From positions 1-20,235 of the forward strand of contig MNYD01000080.1 in NCBI GenBank assembly GCA_001872925.1: a DNA stretch of 20,235 nt, written 5' to 3'. A program made the position numbers and the translations under genes. Below, in pieces: positions 7,845 to 14,371 of this stretch. The DNA comes from Dehalococcoidia bacterium CG2_30_46_19. GTDB taxonomy: Bacteria > Chloroflexota > Dehalococcoidia > GIF9 > AB-539-J10. How positions within the stretch are numbered: position 1 is the stretch's first letter; each line of letters starts with the position of its first letter. The notes beneath the pieces were generated by a model. That model was not told the origin of the DNA and made no database searches. It saw only the letters and a list, made by a program, of their open reading frames with translations.

Positions 7845-7945
7845 TGTCATTGGGAGGAGCACTGGCGGTTGCGAGGCAGAGCCGAAGCAAACCCAGAGTG
7901 AGATTCCTCGCCTACGCTCGGAACAGGCTCCGCAATCCCAGGAGG
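7845..7945. repeat. Palindromic repeat family B, right copy
   Basis: Begins tgtcattgggag and matches the reverse complement of about 11-111 at roughly 80-85 percent by eye. It runs right up to the AGGAGG ribosome binding site (7940-7945) of the next gene, so it forms most of that gene's predicted 5' leader. Confidence 0.7.
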
Positions 7946-7950
7946 ATTGA

Positions 7951-9144
7951 GTGGATTTCGAGATATCTGAAGATTTGAAGATGGTGCAAAGCCTGGTAAG
8001 GGACTTTGTTACTAACCAATTGAAGCCGTTGGAGAGGAGCATTTTAGGCAGAGCGGCTGACTTGAGCGATGCCAAAATGTACCTTCCCCAAGAAAATGAG
8101 CATGAACTAATGGAGATGGTTAAAGAGATGGGCTTATGGGGGGTAGGCGTGCCTGAGGAACTTGGTGGCGCTGGCTTATCTATTTTGGGGAACTGCCTGG
8201 TTGAAGAGGAGTTGGCGCAAACAATTGTTCCTTTCGACTTTGGCGATGTTACCCCGATTTTGTTTGAATGCAACGAACAGCAGAAACAAAAATATCTCTT
8301 ACCCGTGCTTAACAAGCAAAAATACGCTTACCTGGCATTGCTGGAGCCGGAAAAGGAAGCGTCTGAGATTGACCGAATGGAAATGAGGGCAGAGAAGGCA
8401 GATAGCTATTACGTAATTAGCGGCAAAAAAGTGTCCGTCTCTAGAGCAGCTAAAGATTATTTTGCCCTGGTTTTTGCCAAGCCTGTCCGGGACAGGGAAA
8501 CTTCGGAGAAGAACCCCACGGAGGGAGCGACCTGCTTCCTGGTAGATAAGGGTACTCCAGGATTTGCCGTTACTGCTGGCCGGGAAAAGACCGGATGGGA
8601 AGCAGGTATGAGAGAGCCTATTTATTTGACCTTCAATAATTGTAAAGTACCTCCCGAAAGTATGTTGGGAGAAGAAGGAAAAGCATTTCATCTTGGTAAG
8701 AAATGGCTTCCGGCAAGGCGAATCATAAGAGGTGCCAGATGTGTTGGGGCAGCACAGCGTATACTTGAGGAATCAACTATACAGGCTCGAACCTGGACAT
8801 CGTTTGGACAGGATATTTCAGGTCGCCCCAGCATCCAGGCAGCACTGAGCGATATAGCCACAAATATCCACGCCTCCAGACTTATGGTTTATGAAGCTGC
8901 CTGGAAAGCAGACAAAGGACAATCGATACAGAGAGAGGCAGCTATGGTGAAATTGTTCGCCACCCAGATGATTCACCTCGTTGCCGACAATGCTGCTCAT
9001 ATTTTCAATGCACCACCCTATGTTGCTGGGTTACCTATGGAAAGGTTTTGCCGCAATGTATTGGCGATGAGCTCCACCAATTTCGCCCTCCAACTCCAGA
9101 GGAACATCATCGCCAGAGATATACTCAAGGGATTAAAGGTTTGA
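7951..9144 (+). CDS. Acyl-CoA dehydrogenase homologue lacking the catalytic glutamate
   Basis: Flavoprotein of the acyl-CoA dehydrogenase fold, 397 residues, full length. Seen: N-terminal helical domain with MGLWGVGVPEELGGAG (60-75), the middle beta domain with YYVISGKKVSVSRA (153-166), and the C-terminal helical domain. Several active-site positions are altered. The usual (T/S)EPxAG motif is LLEPEKEA (130-137). The C-terminal GGxGYxxEYPxER motif is NAPPYVAGLPMER (353-365), with Gly at 360 where medium-chain-type enzymes have the catalytic Glu. The alternative Glu of isovaleryl- or long-chain-type enzymes aligns with R256. Normal alpha,beta-dehydrogenation is therefore doubtful; it may be a non-catalytic partner subunit or do different chemistry. 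GTG start at 7951 is supported by AGGAGG at 7940-7945 (5-nt spacing). It precedes the fumarase beta gene by 136 nt, separated by a mobile repeat. Confidence 0.88.
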   Translation: MDFEISEDLKMVQSLVRDFVTNQLKPLERSILGRAADLSDAKMYLPQENEHELMEMVKEMGLWGVGVPEELGGAGLSILGNCLVEEELAQTIVPFDFGDVTPILFECNEQQKQKYLLPVLNKQKYAYLALLEPEKEASEIDRMEMRAEKADSYYVISGKKVSVSRAAKDYFALVFAKPVRDRETSEKNPTEGATCFLVDKGTPGFAVTAGREKTGWEAGMREPIYLTFNNCKVPPESMLGEEGKAFHLGKKWLPARRIIRGARCVGAAQRILEESTIQARTWTSFGQDISGRPSIQAALSDIATNIHASRLMVYEAAWKADKGQSIQREAAMVKLFATQMIHLVADNAAHIFNAPPYVAGLPMERFCRNVLAMSSTNFALQLQRNIIARDILKGLKV

Positions 9145-9152
9145 ATTCGCCA

Positions 9153-9256
9153 TGTCATTGCGAGCCGAAGCCCTGAGCGTAGCGAAGGGGCAGCAAAGCA
9201 ATCTCTGTGGGAAATCAACTCAGATTGCTTCGGCACTGATGTGCCTCGCAATGACA
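9153..9256. repeat. Palindromic repeat family B with perfect 12-bp terminal inverted repeats
   Basis: A 104-bp element with ends tgtcattgcgag (9153-9164) and ctcgcaatgaca (9245-9256), exact reverse complements. It carries the ctgagcgtagcgaag motif at 9173-9187. It fills the gap between two + strand genes and ends 10 nt before the fumarase ribosome binding site. No open frame; a non-autonomous palindromic element. Confidence 0.85.
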
Positions 9257-9280
9257 ATAAGGTGAAAAGGAGAGGTTGTT

Positions 9281-9844
9281 ATGGCTCAAGTTAAAAAAGT
9301 TAGACTCCCGTTGACCGATGAAACTTTGAAGGAGCTTAGGGCGGGGGATAACCTCCTGCTCACCGGCGTTATGTATGTGGGGCGTGATGCCGCCCATAAG
9401 AGGATAGTTGAAGCTATGGAGCAAGGAAAACCCTTGCCCATCGATATCAAGGGGCAGACGATATATTTCATGGGGCCTTCTCCGGCAAGACCGGGAAGAC
9501 CGATAGGGTCGGCTGGTCCCACCACCAGCGGGCGTATGGATGCTTACTCACCCCTCTTGATAGCTGAAGGGTTGAAAGGGATGATCGGCAAGGGATTGAG
9601 GTCAAAGACAGTGAAGGATGCTATGGTGAAGTATAAAGCGGTATACCTAGGCGCCATAGGCGGTGCTGGCGCACTCATTTCCAAAAGCATCAAGAAGGCA
9701 GAGGTGGTAGCCTACGAAGAACTCGGTGCTGAGGCACTCCGACGCCTTGAAGTAGAGGACTTCCCGGTTACAGTAATAAATGACATTTATGGCGGCGACC
9801 TTTATGAAGAAGGAAAGGCTAAATATCAAGTTAAAGCCTGTTAA
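9281..9844 (+). CDS. Class I fumarate hydratase beta subunit (or tartrate dehydratase beta subunit)
   Basis: Small subunit/C-terminal domain of the iron-sulfur class I fumarase family, which interconverts fumarate and malate in the TCA cycle; L(+)-tartrate dehydratase beta subunits are close relatives and cannot be excluded. Seen in 187 residues: GVMYVGRDAAHKR at 29-41, and the long conserved stretch from GPSPARPG (65-72) through PIGSAGPTTSGRMD (74-87), followed by MIGKG at 101-105. The Fe-S cluster ligands lie in the alpha subunit, so this protein needs a partner; none is encoded next to it, as the upstream gene is an acyl-CoA dehydrogenase homologue. AAGGAGAGG at 9267-9275 precedes the ATG at good distance. 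It converges on pabC with only 40 nt between, and no clear terminator is seen there. Confidence 0.9.
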   Translation: MAQVKKVRLPLTDETLKELRAGDNLLLTGVMYVGRDAAHKRIVEAMEQGKPLPIDIKGQTIYFMGPSPARPGRPIGSAGPTTSGRMDAYSPLLIAEGLKGMIGKGLRSKTVKDAMVKYKAVYLGAIGGAGALISKSIKKAEVVAYEELGAEALRRLEVEDFPVTVINDIYGGDLYEEGKAKYQVKAC

Positions 9845-9884
9845 AACGGGCGTGCTAATTCCAATTCGAAGAAACTGACTTACC

Positions 9885-10769
9885 TTAGGGACAGCAGCGC
9901 CCGGCTGCACTGGTTTCAATGTTTACCAGTTTTCTATAGGCAGCCATCAGGTTTTTGGTTAACTCGCCTGGTTTGCCTGTGCCAATGGACTTGCCATCAA
10001 AACAGGTCAAGGGCATGATTTCCAGTATAGAATTAGTAATAAAAGCTTCCCCAGCTAGAGTTAGTTCCTTTAACTCCACTTTCCTTTCTACCGCCCTAAT
10101 ATTGGAAGTCTGAGCTATCTCCAGAACTGCCTCTCTGGTAATCCCGGGCAAGATGCCACTTTCCGACGAGGGAGTGATGAGCATTCCTTGCAATACAAGA
10201 AAGATATTGCTGATGCTACCTTCTGCTAGGTGGCCTCGCTCATTGAGCACAATGGCTTCATCAACTCCAGCAGCTTTGGCTTCTGTCCTAGCTAAGATGT
10301 TTTCCAGATAGCACGTGGACTTCAGTCGTGATAAGGGCGATTGGCTGTTGCGGTGCACTGAAGATAGTGCTGCTTTAAAACCCTGCTCATACCTTTGGGG
10401 TGGCAAGGGAATAAAATTCTTGGCAGTGACCAAAATAGTGAGCCCAGAGCAGGTGCCGGGTTCAGGAGCCATATCACCTTCCCCCGCCGAAATAGTAAGC
10501 CTCACCCGTGCCTCTTTTAGGCTATTAGCTCGTAAAGTTTCCCGGCAAGCGGCTTTCAAATCAAAGGAAGCCAGCTTGGCTGCCAGACCGAGCATTTCAG
10601 CCCCTTGATAAAGCCGAGTTAAGTGCCGGTCAAGATGGAAGAGACATCCGTTATAAGCCCGCATAGTCTCAAATAATCCATATCCGTAAAGAAAACCATG
10701 GTCAAAAGGGGATAGTTTACCCTTCGAGCGGGGGATAAGATATCCGTTGAGATAAATAATTTCTGCCAT
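9885..10769 (-). CDS. pabC: Class IV aminotransferase-fold enzyme, likely 4-amino-4-deoxychorismate lyase
   Basis: PLP enzyme of fold type IV (branched-chain aminotransferase, D-amino acid transaminase and aminodeoxychorismate lyase share it). Seen in the 294-residue form: FDHGFLYGYGLFETMR at 22-37, the PLP lysine K150 in SRLKSTCYLEN, E183 in HLAEGSISN, and GILPGITR at 205-212. Sequence alone does not separate the three activities; placement right after pabB and pabA argues for the lyase that releases pyruvate to give 4-aminobenzoate for folate. An upstream in-frame ATG at 10790 would add seven residues (MTIKIDI), but part of that stretch belongs to the repeat element at 10785-10866, so the ATG at 10769 (MAEIIYLNG) is preferred. 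Neither start has a ribosome binding site. The gene sits 164 nt after pabA because of the repeat. Confidence 0.82.
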   Translation of the reverse strand: MAEIIYLNGYLIPRSKGKLSPFDHGFLYGYGLFETMRAYNGCLFHLDRHLTRLYQGAEMLGLAAKLASFDLKAACRETLRANSLKEARVRLTISAGEGDMAPEPGTCSGLTILVTAKNFIPLPPQRYEQGFKAALSSVHRNSQSPLSRLKSTCYLENILARTEAKAAGVDEAIVLNERGHLAEGSISNIFLVLQGMLITPSSESGILPGITREAVLEIAQTSNIRAVERKVELKELTLAGEAFITNSILEIMPLTCFDGKSIGTGKPGELTKNLMAAYRKLVNIETSAAGRCCP

Positions 10770-10784
10770 AATATCAATCTTAAT

Positions 10785-10866
10785 TGTCATTGCGAGGCAC
10801 GTCAGTGCCGAAGCAATCCCTAAGAATGCCTGCCATCGAGATTGCTTAACTTCGTTCGCAATGACA
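10785..10866. repeat. Palindromic repeat family B between pabA and pabC
   Basis: An 82-bp copy with ends tgtcattgcgag (10785-10796) and ttcgcaatgaca (10855-10866), inverted and nearly perfect. It lies 15 nt before the chosen pabC start. On the minus strand CTGACG (10800-10805) and TAAGAT (10777-10782), 17 nt apart, could act as a weak promoter for pabC, with the -35 box supplied by the repeat. Confidence 0.8.
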
Positions 10867-10933
10867 GGTACGGCTCGTAATGGCGGATGAAAGGCTCACA
10901 ACGACATCGCTCCACGTCAATTAAACACTCCAC

Positions 10934-11515
10934 TTAACACCAAACTGGCTGGGAAAAACGGAGAAAGTTAGCCAGGAGGTCGTGTCCTACTTCAGTGAGA
11001 ATGGATTCGGGATGAAACTGGACTCCTTCCACAGTATAATCTTTATGCCTTACCCCCATTATTTCCCCATCCAGTGTTTTGGCAGTGACTTTAAGACAGG
11101 AGGGAAGGCTCTGAGGTTCGATAATTAAAGAATGATAGCGAGTTGCTGGGAAAGAATTAGCCAAGCCCTGATAGATAGTTTCGCCATCGTGGTGGATGAG
11201 GGAGGTCTTACCGTGGACTGGCACCAAAGCCGGAACAATCTTGCCCCCATAAACATAGCCAATGCATTGGTGTCCCAAGCACACACCAAGTATAGGGATT
11301 TTGCCGCCGAAATAGCCTACTATATCGTTGGAAATACCAGCTTCCAATGGAGTGCATGGTCCTGGTGAGAGTATAATATGACTAGGAGCCAGTTTTTCAA
11401 TCTCAGCCAAGGTAATTTTGTCATTGCGATATACTATGGGCTGCCAGCCGAGCTCGCCAATATATTGAGCCAGGTTGTAAACAAAGGAGTCATAGTTATC
11501 AATTATCAGTACCAT
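10934..11515 (-). CDS. pabA: Glutamine amidotransferase subunit of aminodeoxychorismate/anthranilate synthase
   Basis: Class I glutamine amidotransferase (193 residues, full length) that hydrolyses glutamine and passes ammonia to PabB or TrpE. Seen: N-terminal MVLIIDNYDSFVYNLAQY, oxyanion motif SPGPCTP at 50-56, the catalytic triad C79 in GVCLGHQ, H168 and E170 in VQFHPES. The HGKTS element at 101-105 is normal for TrpG/PabA. PabA and TrpG cannot be told apart by sequence and some bacteria use one protein for both; pairing with a PIKGT-type synthase and pabC favours folate synthesis. ATG at 11515 is preceded by a G-run at 11521-11526 that can pair with the anti-Shine-Dalgarno. It follows pabB by 37 nt. 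Confidence 0.9.
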   Translation of the reverse strand: MVLIIDNYDSFVYNLAQYIGELGWQPIVYRNDKITLAEIEKLAPSHIILSPGPCTPLEAGISNDIVGYFGGKIPILGVCLGHQCIGYVYGGKIVPALVPVHGKTSLIHHDGETIYQGLANSFPATRYHSLIIEPQSLPSCLKVTAKTLDGEIMGVRHKDYTVEGVQFHPESILTEVGHDLLANFLRFSQPVWC

Positions 11516-11552
11516 CCATACCCCCCAAGAATCTGCAATTTCTTCCTTCTCT

Positions 11553-13025
11553 TCATTTTGCTGCTACAATCACTTCCGGCGCCAGCTGCAAGGCTTGAAT
11601 TAAACCCCTAGCCTTGTCCAGAGTTTCCAGGTACTCACCTTCGGGATCGGAGTCGTAAACAATTCCACCACCTACCTGGAAGTAAGCTTTGCCTCTCTTA
11701 ATCAAAAAGGTGCGGATAACAATATTGATATCCAGGTCTCCATTGAAGCCCAGATAACCTATAGAGCCAGTGTAGACACTTCTTCTCGTTGGCTCCAGCT
11801 CATCAATGATCTCCATAGCCCTCACCTTAGGAGCACCAGTAATGGAGCCGCCAGGAAAGGTAGCTTTGAGCAGGTCAATGCTGGTCGCCTCCTGGCGCAA
11901 CCTGCCAACGATAGTGGAGGTAAGATGAAACACGGTAGGAAAGGTCTCCAGAATAGCCAGTTCGGTAACTTTTACTGTGCCATAGCGGCAAACCCGTCCC
12001 AGGTCACTTCTCTCCAGATCAACAATCATGATATTCTCGGCTCGGTCTTTGATGCTGTGAACCAATTCATGAGCCAGGCGTTCATCTTCCACAGGGTCTT
12101 TGCCTCGCGGTCTTGTCCCTTTTATCGGTCGTGTTTCCACCAGGTCACCTTGAACCTTGAGGAATCTTTCCGGGGAGGCACTGACAATTGTTATACCATC
12201 GAAGTTGAGGTAGCTGGCAAAGGGAGCAGGGTTAACCTCTCTCAGCCGTTGATACAGCTCGTAAGGCGAAACGGTCAATTTGGTCTCAAACCTCTGGGAA
12301 AGGTTTACCTGAAACACGTCGCCTGCGGCGATGTATTTCCGCACTCTATCCACAGTTTCGACATATGCCTCGGAGGTAAAGTTGGAGTTAAGTACTACCT
12401 CTTCCATTCCCTCAGTCCGGATGAGAGAGATTTCTTGAGCCGAGCGCGGTGAATAGAGCCAATTTTTTATTTCTGCGAGCCTAATTTCAGCTCGCCTCAG
12501 CCTTCGGCTTTCTTCCAGTTCAGGAAAACCTGTGGAAATGATGTAGGTCCGTCCCTCAAAATGGTCAAAGGCGAAGATAGCGTCGTAGAAGGCAAAGTAA
12601 CTCTCAGGAAATTTACGGTCATCTATGGCTGTAGATGGCAGGTGTTCGATAAAATGGCACAGATCATAACTAAGATAGCCAACTGCTCCGCCAAGGAAAG
12701 GTACCGGTGTTGAGCGACGCTCCAACTTATATATGTCCAGTAGTCTGCCCAAAGCATCGAAGGGATTGCCATACTGGACCTCCTGTTTGTTTGCTTGAAC
12801 GAAGGTAATCCTGGTACCTTGGCTACTCATTATTAGAAATGGATTACTGCCAATGAAAGAGTAGCGCCCCAGCCTCTGGGGATCCATGCCACTATCAAGA
12901 AAGAAGCTATAGGGATTGTCTTTGATTAGCTCAAAAACCTCAGGGGCAGTTAAGGAGGTAGAGACTTCTTCAATAAAGGGATAGCGATTCATTCTAACTT
13001 CAAAAGCCAACCTTCGAATTCTCAC
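11553..13025 (-). CDS. pabB: Aminodeoxychorismate synthase component I
   Basis: Chorismate-utilising enzyme that aminates chorismate to 4-amino-4-deoxychorismate using ammonia from PabA. The 490-residue product has the N-terminal domain with LGRYSFIGSNPF (52-63), then the chorismate-binding domain with PAPFASYLNF, SASPERFLK (282-290), PIKGTRPRG (300-308), DLERSDLGRV and FPGGSITGAPK (390-400). The Lys in PIKGT (K302) is the mark of aminodeoxychorismate synthases; anthranilate synthases (TrpE) have Ala there. This is the main reason for pabB over trpE. The GTG at 13025 overlaps the upstream DUF2283 stop by 4 nt (GTGA), suggesting coupled translation; an ATG at 12992 (MNRYPF) is an alternative start. 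No ribosome binding site is clear for either. Confidence 0.9.
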   Translation of the reverse strand: MRIRRLAFEVRMNRYPFIEEVSTSLTAPEVFELIKDNPYSFFLDSGMDPQRLGRYSFIGSNPFLIMSSQGTRITFVQANKQEVQYGNPFDALGRLLDIYKLERRSTPVPFLGGAVGYLSYDLCHFIEHLPSTAIDDRKFPESYFAFYDAIFAFDHFEGRTYIISTGFPELEESRRLRRAEIRLAEIKNWLYSPRSAQEISLIRTEGMEEVVLNSNFTSEAYVETVDRVRKYIAAGDVFQVNLSQRFETKLTVSPYELYQRLREVNPAPFASYLNFDGITIVSASPERFLKVQGDLVETRPIKGTRPRGKDPVEDERLAHELVHSIKDRAENIMIVDLERSDLGRVCRYGTVKVTELAILETFPTVFHLTSTIVGRLRQEATSIDLLKATFPGGSITGAPKVRAMEIIDELEPTRRSVYTGSIGYLGFNGDLDINIVIRTFLIKRGKAYFQVGGGIVYDSDPEGEYLETLDKARGLIQALQLAPEVIVAAK

Positions 13026-13234
13026 TCGGGGAGCGTCACTTCAGTTCCTTTTACTACACTGGATAAAGAGTTGAGCAAAAAGTCACGGGCATCAAGGATT
13101 TCCAGAAGTACCGGCTCGCCAGCCTTGGTAAAGTGGACAATAAGCTGTCCGGATTCTTCAGCGTAATCTATTGGCTTATCAGAAAGCTCGATTAGAAGAG
13201 CATCTACATCTTTACTAAATTTAATCTTCGCCAT
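13022..13234 (-). CDS. DUF2283 small protein
   Basis: A 70-residue protein matching the DUF2283 pattern: an early DALLIELSD (11-19), then a short hydrophobic strand LIVHFTKAGEPVLLEILDA (31-49) ending in the usual I/L-E-I-L-DA. Function of the family is unknown; it often sits next to a DUF4258 gene, as here, and such pairs have been suggested to be toxin-antitoxin-like, with this as the partner or antitoxin. AAGGAG at 13239-13244 precedes the ATG. Its stop overlaps the pabB start by 4 nt, and it begins 49 nt after the DUF4258 gene. Confidence 0.8.
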   Translation of the reverse strand: MAKIKFSKDVDALLIELSDKPIDYAEESGQLIVHFTKAGEPVLLEILDARDFLLNSLSSVVKGTEVTLPE

Positions 13235-13283
13235 ACCTCTCCTTCCTCCCAGGGTAAAAAGTAATTATAACAATTTCATTAGC

Positions 13284-13481
13284 CTATTCCTCATAGACTA
13301 CTCTCAATACATGAGCAAGGTCAAGTTCCTTCTGAGCGATTTTGCGTCCTTTATAACCCGTGGCTATCTTTTGTGGGTAGTTTACCGCATCCTCCACAAT
13401 TTCTATATTCAAGTACACTCCATGGGCTCCCATTACTTTCAGCTTTAGGAGAGCATGCTCGCTGAATTTTATCGCCTTCAT
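13284..13481 (-). CDS. DUF4258-like small protein
   Basis: A 65-residue protein resembling DUF4258: an N-terminal FSEHALLKLKVMG (residues 6-18), matching the family's His-Ala-x-x-(K/R) opening, a VEDAVNYPQKI segment (29-39), and a C-terminal HVLRVVYEE strand. The family has a RelE-like look and is often paired with DUF2283 (here the next gene), so a toxin-like role is possible but unproven. It begins only 14 nt after the sucD stop without a ribosome binding site, so its translation probably depends on sucD. Its position in the middle of a metabolic operon is unusual. It may be slightly truncated, as family members often run to 75-90 residues. Confidence 0.72.
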   Translation of the reverse strand: MKAIKFSEHALLKLKVMGAHGVYLNIEIVEDAVNYPQKIATGYKGRKIAQKELDLAHVLRVVYEE

Positions 13482-13495
13482 CTTCGTGACAAAAC

Positions 13496-14371
13496 CTACA
13501 AAGTCTGTAACAGTTTTTGGGTAGTAAGGCCAACTTCAGCGGGGTTGGCAGCGATAACAGCCCCGGCGGCAGATAGGGCTTTTATTTTCTCCGAAGCTTT
13601 ACCCGCAGTGCCAGTGATAATAGCCCCAGCATGCCCCATCCTTTTACCTGAAGGAGCAGTGCTGCCAGCAACAAAAGCAACTACAGGCTTAGACATTTCA
13701 ACTTTAATGAACTCCGCAGCTTCCTGCTCAAAAGTGCCCCCTATCTCACCAACAAGAACTACAGCTTTAGTATCATCATCAGCCTCAAACAGCTTCAGAA
13801 TATCAACAAAAGTGCTCCCCGGTAAGGCATCACCACCGATGCCAACGCAGGTGGATTGCCCAATTCCCAAGCTGGTGAGCTGAGCCACAACCTCATAAGT
13901 CAGGGTACCACTGCGGGAGACCACTCCCACATTGCCGGGGAGATGAATCTCCCCCACCATAATGCCCACCCTACATTTGCCCGGAGAGATGACCCCGGGG
14001 CAATTGGGCCCAATAAGTCGGGGGGATTTACCCTTAAGATAGCTGTGCACCTTGACCATATCCATAACCGGTATACCTTCGGTGATACACACAATCAAAG
14101 GCATGCTGGCATCAGTCGCCTCCATGATGGCATCGGTGGCAAAGGCAGGAGGAACAAAGATGATGCTGGCATTGGCTCCAGTTTCAGTCACCGCCTGTTC
14201 CACGCTGTTGAAAACGGAAACGCCAAAAACCTCACTACCCCCCTTCCCAGGGGTAACCCCGGCTACCACCCTGGTGCCATATTCAATACAATGCTGGGTG
14301 TGAAAGCTGCCCTCTCCGCCAGTGATTCCCTGGACCAGAAGCTTAGTTCCTTGGTTTACAAGTATGCTCAC
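13496..14371 (-). CDS. sucD: Succinate-CoA ligase alpha subunit
   Basis: Alpha subunit of succinyl-CoA synthetase, which makes ATP or GTP from succinyl-CoA in the TCA cycle; binds CoA and carries the phosphorylated histidine. Seen in 291 residues: N-terminal LVQGITGGEGSFHT (12-25), the CoA-binding Rossmann part with GVTPGKGG (38-45), LIGPNCPGVISPG (119-131), and the active-site H247 in SGKRMGHAGAI. Length is normal. The ATG at 14371 overlaps the sucC stop by 4 nt (ATGA), a tight coupling expected for 1:1 subunits. Malate-CoA ligase is a related possibility, but the pairing and motifs are standard for sucCD. It is followed 14 nt later by the DUF4258 gene. Confidence 0.94.
   Translation of the reverse strand: MSILVNQGTKLLVQGITGGEGSFHTQHCIEYGTRVVAGVTPGKGGSEVFGVSVFNSVEQAVTETGANASIIFVPPAFATDAIMEATDASMPLIVCITEGIPVMDMVKVHSYLKGKSPRLIGPNCPGVISPGKCRVGIMVGEIHLPGNVGVVSRSGTLTYEVVAQLTSLGIGQSTCVGIGGDALPGSTFVDILKLFEADDDTKAVVLVGEIGGTFEQEAAEFIKVEMSKPVVAFVAGSTAPSGKRMGHAGAIITGTAGKASEKIKALSAAGAVIAANPAEVGLTTQKLLQTL

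Noticed and set aside
11925..12452. Long open frame antisense to pabB on +
   Set aside because: Its product resembles no family, and the minus-strand frame is an unmistakable chorismate-binding enzyme; the antisense frame is a by-product of codon bias.
11553..13025. Anthranilate synthase (trpE) instead of pabB
   Set aside because: The PIKGT motif with Lys302 marks aminodeoxychorismate synthase, and pabC-like and pabA genes follow with no other trp gene nearby.
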